64,000 nt of DNA from positions 4,960,001 through 5,024,000 of the forward strand of contig NZ_FYEY01000001.1 in NCBI RefSeq assembly GCF_900187385.1, given 5' to 3'. The DNA is from Streptomyces sp. 2114.4 (GTDB lineage: Bacteria; Actinomycetota; Actinomycetes; Streptomycetales; Streptomycetaceae). A program made the position numbers and the translations under genes. Numbering within the stretch: position 1 is the stretch's first letter; each line of letters begins with the position of its first letter. This document shows, in pieces, positions 34,880 through 42,330 of the stretch. The notes below the pieces were generated by a model. That model searched no databases, was not told where the DNA came from, and was given only the letters and a program-made list of their open reading frames with translations.

Positions 34880-35743
34880 TTGTCTGCTGTGCTCGCCCTG
34901 CCTGCCGCCGTGCGCCTGCCGCGCACCGTGGCCGCGCGGCGTGCCCTGCTGGCCGGGCTCTTCCTGGTGGGCTTTGTCGCCCTCGGCTTCGCCTTCGGTC
35001 CCGGCGCCCATGCCGACGACCGCACGCGGAGCGCGGACCTGACCGGGGTGGCAACCCCGGCCAGGACCGCGTCCGAGGGGTCCACCCCGGACCGGGCCGC
35101 CACCCGGGACGGGGCGGCGAACAGGCTGTCCGGCTCCAAGGCCGCGCTCCAGCGGCAGGGCAAGGCGTCCGGCGCGAAGCTCGCCGAGCACACCCACGCC
35201 GCGTCCGACGCGGTGGCCCAGGCCGTACGGCCCGCCGCCGAGCAGGCCGCGCCGGTCACCGAGCCGGTGAACCGCGTCGTGCGGGAGGCCGGGGACTCGG
35301 CGGGCGCCGCGCTTCCCGTGCACCTCCCCTCCGGTGAGCACACCGGAGGCTCCGGAGACGGCGCGACGCACCAGCACGGCCGTACGCCGGGCGACGCACA
35401 GCCGGCCGGTCCGCGGACCGCTGACCAGGTCGGCGGCCCGTCCGCCGCGCCCTCGTCGCGCCCCGCCGACTGCCTGCCCGAGCCGGCCGCCGAGCACCCC
35501 TCGGCCGCCGCCCACGAGCAGCACGCCCCGGGCCACAACGGCCTTCCGGGACAGTGCCCGCAGGCTCCGGTGGCGCCTGCCTCGCACACCGCCGGTGACG
35601 GCCATGGCCCCCGTGGCGGGGACCACTACGCCGCCGCCCCGGCGGACCCCCTGCGCTTCCGGCTCCTGCCCGGTGGCGTCCGCACGGCCGATGGCGCTCC
35701 GACGCGTCGGCGTGCCGAAGAAATCCTCGAATTCCCGGGCTAG
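34880..35743 (+). CDS. Secreted Ala/Pro/His-rich protein, unknown function
   Basis: A 287-residue protein, probably starting at the TTG at 34880 (GGGGAAGG lies about 8 nt upstream). A basic start and hydrophobic segment (ARRALLAGLFLVGFVALGFAFGPGAHA) form a signal peptide with an AHA cleavage site. The mature part is low complexity, rich in Ala, Pro, Gly, His and Asp, with AEHTHAASDAVAQAVRPAAEQAA and only two cysteines (DCLPEP, GQCPQ). It lies 93 bp before another secreted low-complexity protein, and the two may act together at the cell surface. I recognise no domain. Confidence 0.6.
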   Translation: MSAVLALPAAVRLPRTVAARRALLAGLFLVGFVALGFAFGPGAHADDRTRSADLTGVATPARTASEGSTPDRAATRDGAANRLSGSKAALQRQGKASGAKLAEHTHAASDAVAQAVRPAAEQAAPVTEPVNRVVREAGDSAGAALPVHLPSGEHTGGSGDGATHQHGRTPGDAQPAGPRTADQVGGPSAAPSSRPADCLPEPAAEHPSAAAHEQHAPGHNGLPGQCPQAPVAPASHTAGDGHGPRGGDHYAAAPADPLRFRLLPGGVRTADGAPTRRRAEEILEFPG

Positions 35744-35801
35744 GGCAGACCGCTCCGCGTCTGTAACTGACCTGCCGCGCGGGGGCGGGACAGGTCTGCC
35801 C
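35743..35801. terminator. Inverted repeat between two secreted-protein genes
   Basis: GGGCAGACC (35743-35751) and its complement GGTCTGCCC (35793-35801) enclose a second, competing stem (GACCTG near 35769 with CAGGTC at 35791-35796). It sits right at the stop codon of the upstream gene and 36 bp before the next start. It may terminate the first gene or attenuate read-through into the second. Confidence 0.5.
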
Positions 35802-35836
35802 TTTCACCCCTTTTGAATTCGAAGGACTTCACCTCC

Positions 35837-37144
35837 ATGCGCTCGAACATCCGCCGTTCCATCGTTGTTGCCACCGCCGCCACCGGGCTGTGGGCCCTGG
35901 GCTCCGTCGCCGCCAACGCCGCCGAGCTGCCCGTCGGCTCGGACCTGCCGACCGCCGGCACGGTGACCGGCACGGCGAAGCAGCTGCCCACCGGAGACGT
36001 GGCCGGCGCCGTGACGAAGACGGCCAAGACCGTCACCACGACCGCCAAGGAGACGGCGGGCAAGGCCACCGGTGCCCTCGGCGGCGATGTGACCACCCAG
36101 GACCTGCCCACCGGTGAGCTGCCGCAGGCCGGCGACCTGACCGGTGCGGTGGACGGCGTGCGGAAGCAGGCCCACGGCGCCGGCCTGCCGAAGACCGGTG
36201 AGGTGCGCAAGGCCGCTGACCTGAAGAAGGCCAAGAAGGCCGCCAAGGGCGCCGGCCTGGGCAAGGCCGGCCGTCTGGCGCAGGGCACGCTGCCCTCCGT
36301 TCCGTCGCTGCCCGCCACCCCGGGCGTCCCGTCCGCCCACCTGCCCCAGGGCCTGCCGGGCACCCCGGCGCTGCCCAAGGCCCCCGCGCTGCCCAAGGCT
36401 CCGGGCTCGGTCGACAACCTGCTGGCCGGTCTCGCCGGTGCGGGCATCCGTCCCGAGCAGCTGACGAAGCCGGTCCAGGGCGGTCTTGCCACCGCCCGTC
36501 CGGTCGTCGGCAAGGCGGCCTCCGACGTGCTGCCGCCCGTCGCCCGCCGGGTAGTCGTCAAGGTCGTGCCGGTCGCGCAGGGCGCGGTCGGCGGTGCCGG
36601 TCACCTCGCCGGTGACGCGGCCGGCCAGGCCACCCCGTTCGTGATCACGGTCGGCGGCCAGGCGCAGCTGTTCGCGCAGGGCGCTGCCGCCGACGCGGTG
36701 CCCTTCGCCCAGGGTGTGGCCGGTGACGCGGCGCCGTTCGTCCAGGGCAAGACGACCGACACCGTGGCGTTCGCCCGGGGCGCGGCCGCTGACGCCACCC
36801 CGTTCGCGCGGGGTCTGGCCGCCGTTGTCGCGACCGACGCGCAGGGCACCGCCGGACAGGCCGTCGCCGGTGTGCAGGGCCTGGCCCCGGTGAAGGCGGT
36901 TCCGGCCGTTCCTTCCGTCCCGGCCGCGCCCTCCGTGCCCGCCGTCCCGGCCAACGTGACTGACGCCGTCCCGGCCGTGCCCGCCGTCCCGGCCAACGTG
37001 ACCGACGCCCTCCCGGCGGTTCCCGCCGTCCCGGCCAACCTGACCGACGCCGTTGCCCTCCCGGCCGTGCCCGCCAACCTGGCCGACCTGACCAACGCCG
37101 CCAACATCCCGGCCCTCCCGGCCCTCCCGGTCCAGGCGGTCTGA
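35837..37144 (+). CDS. Secreted Ala/Val/Pro-rich repeat protein
   Basis: A 435-residue exported protein with no domain I recognise. The signal peptide (NIRRSIVVATAATGLWALGS to about residue 29, cleavage near ANAAE) is clear. The mature part has three repeat zones: LPTGD/LPTAG-type units with Lys-rich amphipathic stretches (about 30-150), a FAQG(V/A)AGDAAPF repeat (about 270-330), and a C-terminal array of PAVPANVTDA units (about 370-430). The composition suggests an extended surface or matrix protein. ATG 35837 is chosen as the methionine directly before the signal peptide, with GAAGGA 10 nt upstream. Codon use is like the neighbours, so it is not obviously foreign. Confidence 0.7.
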   Translation: MRSNIRRSIVVATAATGLWALGSVAANAAELPVGSDLPTAGTVTGTAKQLPTGDVAGAVTKTAKTVTTTAKETAGKATGALGGDVTTQDLPTGELPQAGDLTGAVDGVRKQAHGAGLPKTGEVRKAADLKKAKKAAKGAGLGKAGRLAQGTLPSVPSLPATPGVPSAHLPQGLPGTPALPKAPALPKAPGSVDNLLAGLAGAGIRPEQLTKPVQGGLATARPVVGKAASDVLPPVARRVVVKVVPVAQGAVGGAGHLAGDAAGQATPFVITVGGQAQLFAQGAAADAVPFAQGVAGDAAPFVQGKTTDTVAFARGAAADATPFARGLAAVVATDAQGTAGQAVAGVQGLAPVKAVPAVPSVPAAPSVPAVPANVTDAVPAVPAVPANVTDALPAVPAVPANLTDAVALPAVPANLADLTNAANIPALPALPVQAV

Positions 37145-37210
37145 GGCCTCAGGCCGACACCACCGGACCTCGGCCGCGGCGGCGGCCGAAGCCGGAACAC
37201 CCATGAACAG

Positions 37211-37255
37211 CCGGGCGGACCTCTGTGGGGGAGGGCCGCCCGGTCTTGGTGTTTT
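37211..37255 (+). terminator. Intrinsic terminator after the secreted repeat protein
   Basis: CCGGGCGG (37211-37218) pairs with CCGCCCGG (37236-37243), followed by a T-rich tail (tcttggtgttttt), one of the few classic U-tracts in this window. A second small GC stem lies at 37170-37189. Confidence 0.65.
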
Positions 37256-37347
37256 TCACCGCACCACCGACCACCGACCACCGCACCGCTTCTTCCCGTC
37301 CGCGGTGCGCCAACAAGGCAGCCGGCGCTGCGTGTTGGCCTTCCTGC

Positions 37348-37431
37348 GGACTGCGGACTGCGGACTGCGGACTGCGGGCTGCGGGCTGCGGGCTGCGGAC
37401 TGCGGGCTGCGGGCTGCGGACTGCAGGCTGC
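37348..37431. repeat. Intergenic 7-bp tandem repeat, twelve copies
   Basis: Twelve heptamers of GG(A/G)CTGC (the last starts AGG), ending 15 bp before the stop codon of the leftward amidase gene. This is the longest of the three heptamer arrays in the window. The unit differs from the GG(A/G)CGGC arrays by one base. Confidence 0.92.
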
Positions 37432-37446
37432 GGGCCACCCGCCGTG

Positions 37447-38322
37447 CTAGGTGCGTGGCACCCGCAACCGTTCCCAGCTGACCTGTCCCGGCACCCCGTC
37501 CGCATCCTCGCCGTGGAAGCCGAGCTTGCGCTGCCAGGCCGCGTACGACTGCCGGTCCGCCTCGGTCCACTCCGGACCGGGGCCGATTTCGTAGTGGCCG
37601 CAGTCCTCGGCCACCAGCCGCTTCCCCATCGCCGTGATCACCGGGCTGTGGGTCCCGGACCGGAAGAAGTCACGGCCGGGGAACGGCTCCCACGCCGGCT
37701 GCTGCGGCTCCGGTGCGCCCTCCGCCGGCTTCGCCAGCCGCTTCTTGATCCGGCCCCGCAGGTCGTTCATCGCGACGCCCCGCGGGTCGACCTTCCCCGG
37801 CTGCCATTCGAGATGCCCGATCACCGAGTGTTCGCTCCAGCCGTGCACCCGGCAGACCGCCGCCGCGGCCTTCTCCATGGCGACCTGCTGCGCCTGGGGC
37901 CACGGGTCCTTGCCGTCGCCGAGGTTGATGCATTCGAAGCCGTAGAAGCGGGCGTTGCCGTCGGTGTCCGCCTCGTCGTCCGGCGGCAGCTCCGCGTCCT
38001 CGCGGATCACCGCACGCAGGACGTCGCCGTCGCCGAGCCCGGCATGGTTGGCACGGCCGTTGCCGACGAGATGGACCTCGCCCTGCTTGTCGATCACGCC
38101 GTGACACAGTGGCCCCGGCAGCTCGGAGCGCCCGTCGTAACACAGGTCCACCGTGCTGTCGGTGCCCTGGGTGGCGGTGTGATGGATCATCACGCCGTTC
38201 ACCGGGCCCCAGGGGCCCTTGGCGTTCCGGTTGTGCTCACGCCAGTCGCGGACCTCGTGGACCACCAGGCCCTCGTCGCGCAGCGACGCGATCAGCTTGC
38301 TCGCGGTCAGGGGAGTGGCCAT
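37447..38322 (-). CDS. N-acetylmuramoyl-L-alanine amidase (amidase_2 / PGRP type)
   Basis: A 291-residue peptidoglycan amidase that would split the bond between MurNAc and L-Ala. The catalytic domain (about 1-185) shows the zinc ligands: His in GVMIHHTATQG (about 44-54), the His of HSVIGHLEWQPGKVDPRG, plus the FYGFECINLGDG segment. A second domain (about 215-291) with YAAWQRKLGFHGEDADGVPG is a peptidoglycan-binding module of the type found in actinophage endolysins. No signal peptide is visible, also typical of phage-derived lysins in Streptomyces chromosomes. ATG 38322 has AGGAGG 8 nt upstream; the longer open frame upstream is not protein-like. Confidence 0.85.
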   Translation of the reverse strand: MATPLTASKLIASLRDEGLVVHEVRDWREHNRNAKGPWGPVNGVMIHHTATQGTDSTVDLCYDGRSELPGPLCHGVIDKQGEVHLVGNGRANHAGLGDGDVLRAVIREDAELPPDDEADTDGNARFYGFECINLGDGKDPWPQAQQVAMEKAAAAVCRVHGWSEHSVIGHLEWQPGKVDPRGVAMNDLRGRIKKRLAKPAEGAPEPQQPAWEPFPGRDFFRSGTHSPVITAMGKRLVAEDCGHYEIGPGPEWTEADRQSYAAWQRKLGFHGEDADGVPGQVSWERLRVPRT

Positions 38323-38550
38323 CGGTCCGTACCTCCTGCGTCGCCCGCGGCTTCGGCCGCCGCGGTGGTCTGTGCCCTGCTCGGCACCGGACCCGCCGCG
38401 CCGTAGGTCGTTTCCGGCACCGGGTGTGAGGGCGCCGAGAAATCGAGAAAGAAGGAGCGGGACCAAGCCTGAAGTGTGTGACTCCTGATGTGTAGGTATC
38501 CGTGCGTGCTCGTGCTCAAGACAGTGTCCGTAGCGGGAAGTTGAAGGGTC

Positions 38551-38586
38551 AAGAGGCCTTTCCGGACCCGTCAGCGGAGGCCTCTT
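38551..38586. terminator. Hairpin AAGAGGCC...GGCCTCTT
   Basis: A perfect 8-bp inverted repeat (38551-38558 and 38579-38586) with a 20-nt loop that itself contains a small stem. It stands alone, over 200 bp from either flanking gene. It could end an unannotated transcript or be a leader structure. Confidence 0.4.
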
Positions 38587-38857
38587 CCTCCACGGATTCC
38601 CGTGCCGTCGGAACCGGAATCGCCGGACGCGGGGCGCACGGAGGCGTACCGGGAGGGGGCCGTCGGCGACGCGCGACGTGGGCGCGCACGCCGAGTGACA
38701 ACGGGCCCGTCGTAAGGCGGTGCCGACTGCCCCGACCTTCAAGATCATCGGATCCCGCGGAACAGGCCCTGCCCATCACCCCCGCCAAAACACCCCACCG
38801 CAATCCAGCTCACGACAAACCGGCCGACGACATGCAGAAATCCCGAGAAGGCGTAAC

Positions 38858-38885
38858 TTGACCAAAAGATCTGTGATGGTAATCA
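38858..38885 (+). promoter_or_regulatory. Candidate promoter of sucCD
   Basis: TTGACC (38858-38863) and TAATCA (38880-38885), spacer 16 bp, within a locally AT-richer stretch. This is the best vegetative-type promoter match upstream of sucC; the leader would be about 190 nt. Confidence 0.45.
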
Positions 38886-39082
38886 CCGCTGGAGTGTGAT
38901 CTGCGATTTAGGGCCGCACGTCCTCCGGCGATAACCTGCGGGACGGACATGCCGCGTATCCGGTCACCGTGTACGCCTCCCTCAGTGACAGCGCCGTCAC
39001 GTTGCCCTTCGCGGCACGCCCATCGCAGACGAACGAACCGCGATCACTACGGCGATTCTGAGAAGACAAGGGACGGACGCGC

Positions 39083-40258
39083 GTGGACCTGTTCGAGTAC
39101 CAGGCGAGGGACCTCTTCGCCAAGCACGGTGTACCGGTGCTGGCCGGTGAAGTCATCGACACGCCTGAGGCGGCGCGCGAGGCGACCCAGCGACTGGGCG
39201 GCAAGTCGGTCGTCAAGGCGCAGGTGAAGGTCGGTGGCCGCGGCAAGGCCGGCGGCGTGAAGCTGGCCACCAGTGAGGACGACGCGGTCGAGAAGGCCGG
39301 TCAGATCCTGGGCATGGACATCAAGGGCCACACGGTCCACAAGGTGATGATCGCCGAGACCGCCCCGGAGATCGCCGAGGAGTACTACGTCTCGTACCTC
39401 CTCGACCGCACCAACCGCACCTTCCTGGCCATGGCCTCCGTCGCCGGCGGCATGGACATCGAAGAGGTCGCGGCGACCCGGCCCGACGAGCTCGCGAAGG
39501 TCCCGGTCGACGCCAACGAGGGCGTCACGATCGAGAAGGCCCGCGAGATCGTCGCCCAGGCGAAGTTCCCGGCCGAGGTTGCCGAGAAGGTCGCCGACGT
39601 CATGGTGACCCTGTGGAAGACCTTCGTCGCCGAGGACGCGCTCCTCGTCGAGGTCAACCCGCTGGCCAAGGTCGCGAGCGGTGAGGTCATCGCCCTCGAC
39701 GGCAAGGTGTCCCTGGACGAGAACGCCGAGTTCCGCCAGCCGGAGCACGAGGCCCTGGAGGACAAGGACGCAGCCAACCCGCTCGAGGCTGCGGCCAAGG
39801 CCAAGGGTCTGAACTACGTCAAGCTCGACGGCCAGGTCGGCATCATCGGCAACGGCGCGGGTCTCGTCATGAGCACCCTGGACGTCGTCGCCTACGCCGG
39901 CGAGAAGCACGACAACGTCAAGCCCGCCAACTTCCTCGACATCGGTGGCGGCGCCTCCGCCGAGGTCATGGCGAACGGCCTGGAGATCATCCTCGGCGAC
40001 CCGGACGTCAAGTCCGTCTTCGTCAACGTCTTCGGTGGCATCACCGCCTGTGACGAGGTCGCCAACGGCATCGTCCAGGCCCTGGAGCTGCTCAAGTCCA
40101 AGGGCGAGGACGTCAACAAGCCCCTGGTCGTGCGTCTCGACGGCAACAACGCGGAGCTCGGTCGCGAGATCCTGTCGAAGGCCAACCACCCGCTGGTGCA
40201 GCGTGTGGACACCATGGACGGCGCGGCCGACAAGGCCGCCGAGCTGGCTGCTAAGTAA
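39083..40258 (+). CDS. sucC: Succinate-CoA ligase (ADP-forming) beta subunit
   Basis: 391 residues, standard length. With SucD it converts succinyl-CoA, ADP and phosphate to succinate, ATP and CoA in the TCA cycle. The ATP-grasp domain starts at the N-terminus (MDLFEYQARDLFAKHGVPV, KAQVKVGGRGKAGGVKL). The CoA-ligase domain carries FLDIGGGASAEVM and VNVFGGITACDEVANGI, the power-helix region. GTG 39083 is preceded by AAGGGACGG. sucD starts 20 bp after the stop, so they form an operon. Confidence 0.97.
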   Translation: MDLFEYQARDLFAKHGVPVLAGEVIDTPEAAREATQRLGGKSVVKAQVKVGGRGKAGGVKLATSEDDAVEKAGQILGMDIKGHTVHKVMIAETAPEIAEEYYVSYLLDRTNRTFLAMASVAGGMDIEEVAATRPDELAKVPVDANEGVTIEKAREIVAQAKFPAEVAEKVADVMVTLWKTFVAEDALLVEVNPLAKVASGEVIALDGKVSLDENAEFRQPEHEALEDKDAANPLEAAAKAKGLNYVKLDGQVGIIGNGAGLVMSTLDVVAYAGEKHDNVKPANFLDIGGGASAEVMANGLEIILGDPDVKSVFVNVFGGITACDEVANGIVQALELLKSKGEDVNKPLVVRLDGNNAELGREILSKANHPLVQRVDTMDGAADKAAELAAK

Positions 40259-40278
40259 AGGACGAGGACACAACAACC

Positions 40279-41163
40279 ATGGCTATCTTCCTGACCAAGG
40301 AAAGCAAGGTCATCGTCCAGGGCATGACCGGTGCCACTGGCATGAAGCACACCAAGCTGATGCTCGGTGACGGCACCAACATCGTCGGCGGTGTGAACCC
40401 GCGCAAGGCCGGCACCAGCGTCGACTTCGACGGCACCGACGTGCCCGTCTTCGGCTCGGTCGCCGAGGCGATGGAGAAGACCGGCGCCGACGTGTCCGTG
40501 CTCTTCGTTCCGCCGGCCTTCGCCAAGGCCGCCGTCGTCGAGGCGATCGACGCCGAGATCCCGCTGGCCGTCGTGATCACCGAGGGCATCGCGGTGCACG
40601 ACTCCGCCGCCTTCTGGGCGTACGCGAAGGCCAAGGGCAACAAGACCCGGATCATCGGCCCGAACTGCCCCGGCCTGATCACCCCCGGCCAGTCCAACGC
40701 CGGCATCATCCCGGGCGACATCACCAAGCCCGGCCGCATCGGTCTGGTGTCGAAGTCCGGCACGCTGACCTACCAGATGATGTACGAGCTCCGTGACATC
40801 GGCTTCTCCTCGGCCGTCGGCATCGGTGGCGACCCGGTCATCGGCACCACGCACATCGACGCCCTCCAGGCGTTCGAGGCGGACCCCGACACCGACCTGA
40901 TCGTGATGATCGGCGAGATCGGCGGCGACGCCGAGGAGCGCGCGGCCGACTTCATCAAGGCCAACGTCTCCAAGCCGGTCGTCGGCTACGTCGCGGGCTT
41001 CACCGCGCCCGAGGGCAAGACCATGGGCCACGCCGGCGCCATCGTCTCCGGCTCCTCCGGCACCGCCCAGGCGAAGAAGGAGGCCCTGGAGGCCGCCGGC
41101 GTCAAGGTCGGCAAGACCCCGTCGGAGACGGCGCGGCTGGCCCGCGAGATCCTGGGCGGCTGA
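40279..41163 (+). CDS. sucD: Succinate-CoA ligase (ADP-forming) alpha subunit
   Basis: 294 residues. The CoA-binding Rossmann domain at the N-terminus has IVQGMTGATGMKHT. The second domain carries the phospho-histidine in MGHAGAIVSG (His about 249), which shuttles phosphate between succinyl-CoA and ADP, plus GPNCPGLITPGQ and SKSGTLTYQ. It is complete and co-transcribed with sucC. A very strong hairpin follows at 41238-41274. Confidence 0.97.
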   Translation: MAIFLTKESKVIVQGMTGATGMKHTKLMLGDGTNIVGGVNPRKAGTSVDFDGTDVPVFGSVAEAMEKTGADVSVLFVPPAFAKAAVVEAIDAEIPLAVVITEGIAVHDSAAFWAYAKAKGNKTRIIGPNCPGLITPGQSNAGIIPGDITKPGRIGLVSKSGTLTYQMMYELRDIGFSSAVGIGGDPVIGTTHIDALQAFEADPDTDLIVMIGEIGGDAEERAADFIKANVSKPVVGYVAGFTAPEGKTMGHAGAIVSGSSGTAQAKKEALEAAGVKVGKTPSETARLAREILGG

Positions 41164-41237
41164 CTGCCTCCCGGCGTCGTTGCCGGAAGGGACGCAGACG
41201 TACGTCCTTGACGGCCGCCGGCGGTACCGCCGGACCT

Positions 41238-41274
41238 CGCCCCCGCGGCGGAAGAATCTTCCGCCGCGGGGGCG
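41238..41274. terminator. Strong bidirectional terminator between sucD and the sigma-like gene
   Basis: A near-perfect palindrome with an 18-bp stem: CGCCCCCGCGGCGGAAGA (41238-41255), one central base and the complement (41257-41274). It lies between convergent genes (sucD ends 41163, the leftward gene ends 41320) and can serve both. Confidence 0.85.
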
Positions 41275-41319
41275 CTCGGCGTCCGGGGCGGGTCCGGCGC
41301 TGTGCGTTCGGGACAGCCC

Positions 41320-42255
41320 TCAGCGGACGTCCGGCGCCAAACGGGCCTCCCGCAGCCTCTTCCGTACCGCGGAATTGCCCTGCTTCCTGACCTCCGCGCC
41401 GCGGTGCCCGGCGGGTGGGACGACGGCGTGTGGCGCGGTCGCCAGGGGCTTGCCCGGCGGCGGCGTGTAGTGGTCCGGCGTCACGAGCATCATCACCACC
41501 GCCACCAGCGCGAACCCTCCGGCCAGCCCGACCGCCGCCCGGGTGGTCCGCAGATCGCTGCGTTCGGCGTCGCTCCGTACGCGCTCCGCGGCAGTCGGCG
41601 TCACCTGCTGCGCGGCCGTCAGCGCGGTGAGCCGGGCCCGCAGGATCTCGCCCTGCCGCACCGGCGGGTGCCCGTCGAGCCCCAGCTCCGGAAGCCGCTC
41701 GGCGAGCCGTTCGCGCGCATGCGTCAGCCGCCCGGCCGCGGCCGGGGTACTCGCCTCGATCTCCGCCGCGGTCTCGTAGAGCCCCAGGCCGACCCCGTCG
41801 TGCAGCAGCAGCGCCCGCCGGTAGGGGGCGGGCAGCCGCAGCAGCGCCGCCAGCAGCGCACGGTCCACGGGCTCGCCGGTCTCGTGGAACCGCTTCGGCT
41901 TCCGGGCGGTCCGCAGTCCGGGACACAGCCGGTGCCACGGCATCAGCGCGTACTCGTACGCGGCCGCCCGCACCCACCCCGCCGGATCCGGGTCCACCGC
42001 GACCTGCGGCCAGTGCTGCCAGGCACGCCGGAACCCCTGCTGCACGGCCCGCCGCGCGAGCCACGGCCGCCCGGTCAGCAGATAGGTCTGCCGCATCAGC
42101 GCTGCGGCATGGCGGGTGTGAAGGTCGTCGAAGGCTGCGGCGGCCTGCTCGCTCCCGGTCATCTCTCGCCGGGCCGTCTCGTGCCGGGCCGTCTCGTGCC
42201 GGGGCATCGGGTCGTCTCGCGCTGGGTCATACAGAGCAGTGTGGAAAACCGGCAT
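41320..42255 (-). CDS. Sigma-70-like (ECF-type) regulator with C-terminal membrane segment
   Basis: About 311 residues. Residues about 35-185 resemble an ECF sigma factor: a region-2-like helix set (FDDLHTRHAAALMRQTYLLTG, then RRAWQHWPQV) and a region-4-like part (LLRLPAPYRRALLLHDGVGLGLYETAAEIEASTPAAAGRLTHARERL). The C-terminal 100 residues contain one membrane helix (TTRAAVGLAGGFALVAVVMMLV) and a basic outer tail, a fused anti-sigma-like arrangement. The start is uncertain: ATG 42255, 42207 or 42162 are all in frame. The first 30 residues carry a RHETARHETARRE repeat. It is divergent from the DUF6350 gene. Confidence 0.7.
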   Translation of the reverse strand: MPVFHTALYDPARDDPMPRHETARHETARREMTGSEQAAAAFDDLHTRHAAALMRQTYLLTGRPWLARRAVQQGFRRAWQHWPQVAVDPDPAGWVRAAAYEYALMPWHRLCPGLRTARKPKRFHETGEPVDRALLAALLRLPAPYRRALLLHDGVGLGLYETAAEIEASTPAAAGRLTHARERLAERLPELGLDGHPPVRQGEILRARLTALTAAQQVTPTAAERVRSDAERSDLRTTRAAVGLAGGFALVAVVMMLVTPDHYTPPPGKPLATAPHAVVPPAGHRGAEVRKQGNSAVRKRLREARLAPDVR

Positions 42256-42330
42256 CGACGGATGCAGCGCGACACGTCGGGCATTTCGCCAGTGCAGGGA
42301 GGAAACGCCTCTTGTTGGCAGCATGGCCGC

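Larger units (their letters stand above)
38323..39082. other. Long non-coding region between amidase and sucC
   Basis: About 760 bp without a convincing gene. A frame at 38502-38861 is open but has shadow-like composition and no ribosome binding site. The region holds an inverted repeat at 38551-38586, the likely sucC promoter at 38858-38885 and a leader of roughly 190 nt before the sucC GTG. The part from 38860 to 38915 is clearly lower in GC than the rest. Confidence 0.55.

Noticed and set aside
37348..37431. Possible CRISPR-like repeat array
   Set aside because: Units of 7 bp without spacers; a simple tandem repeat. The same reasoning excludes 13521-13739, whose 37-bp units abut directly.
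38502..38861. 119-codon frame upstream of sucC
   Set aside because: No ribosome binding site, no protein-like pattern, and it runs through a hairpin and up to the likely sucC promoter.
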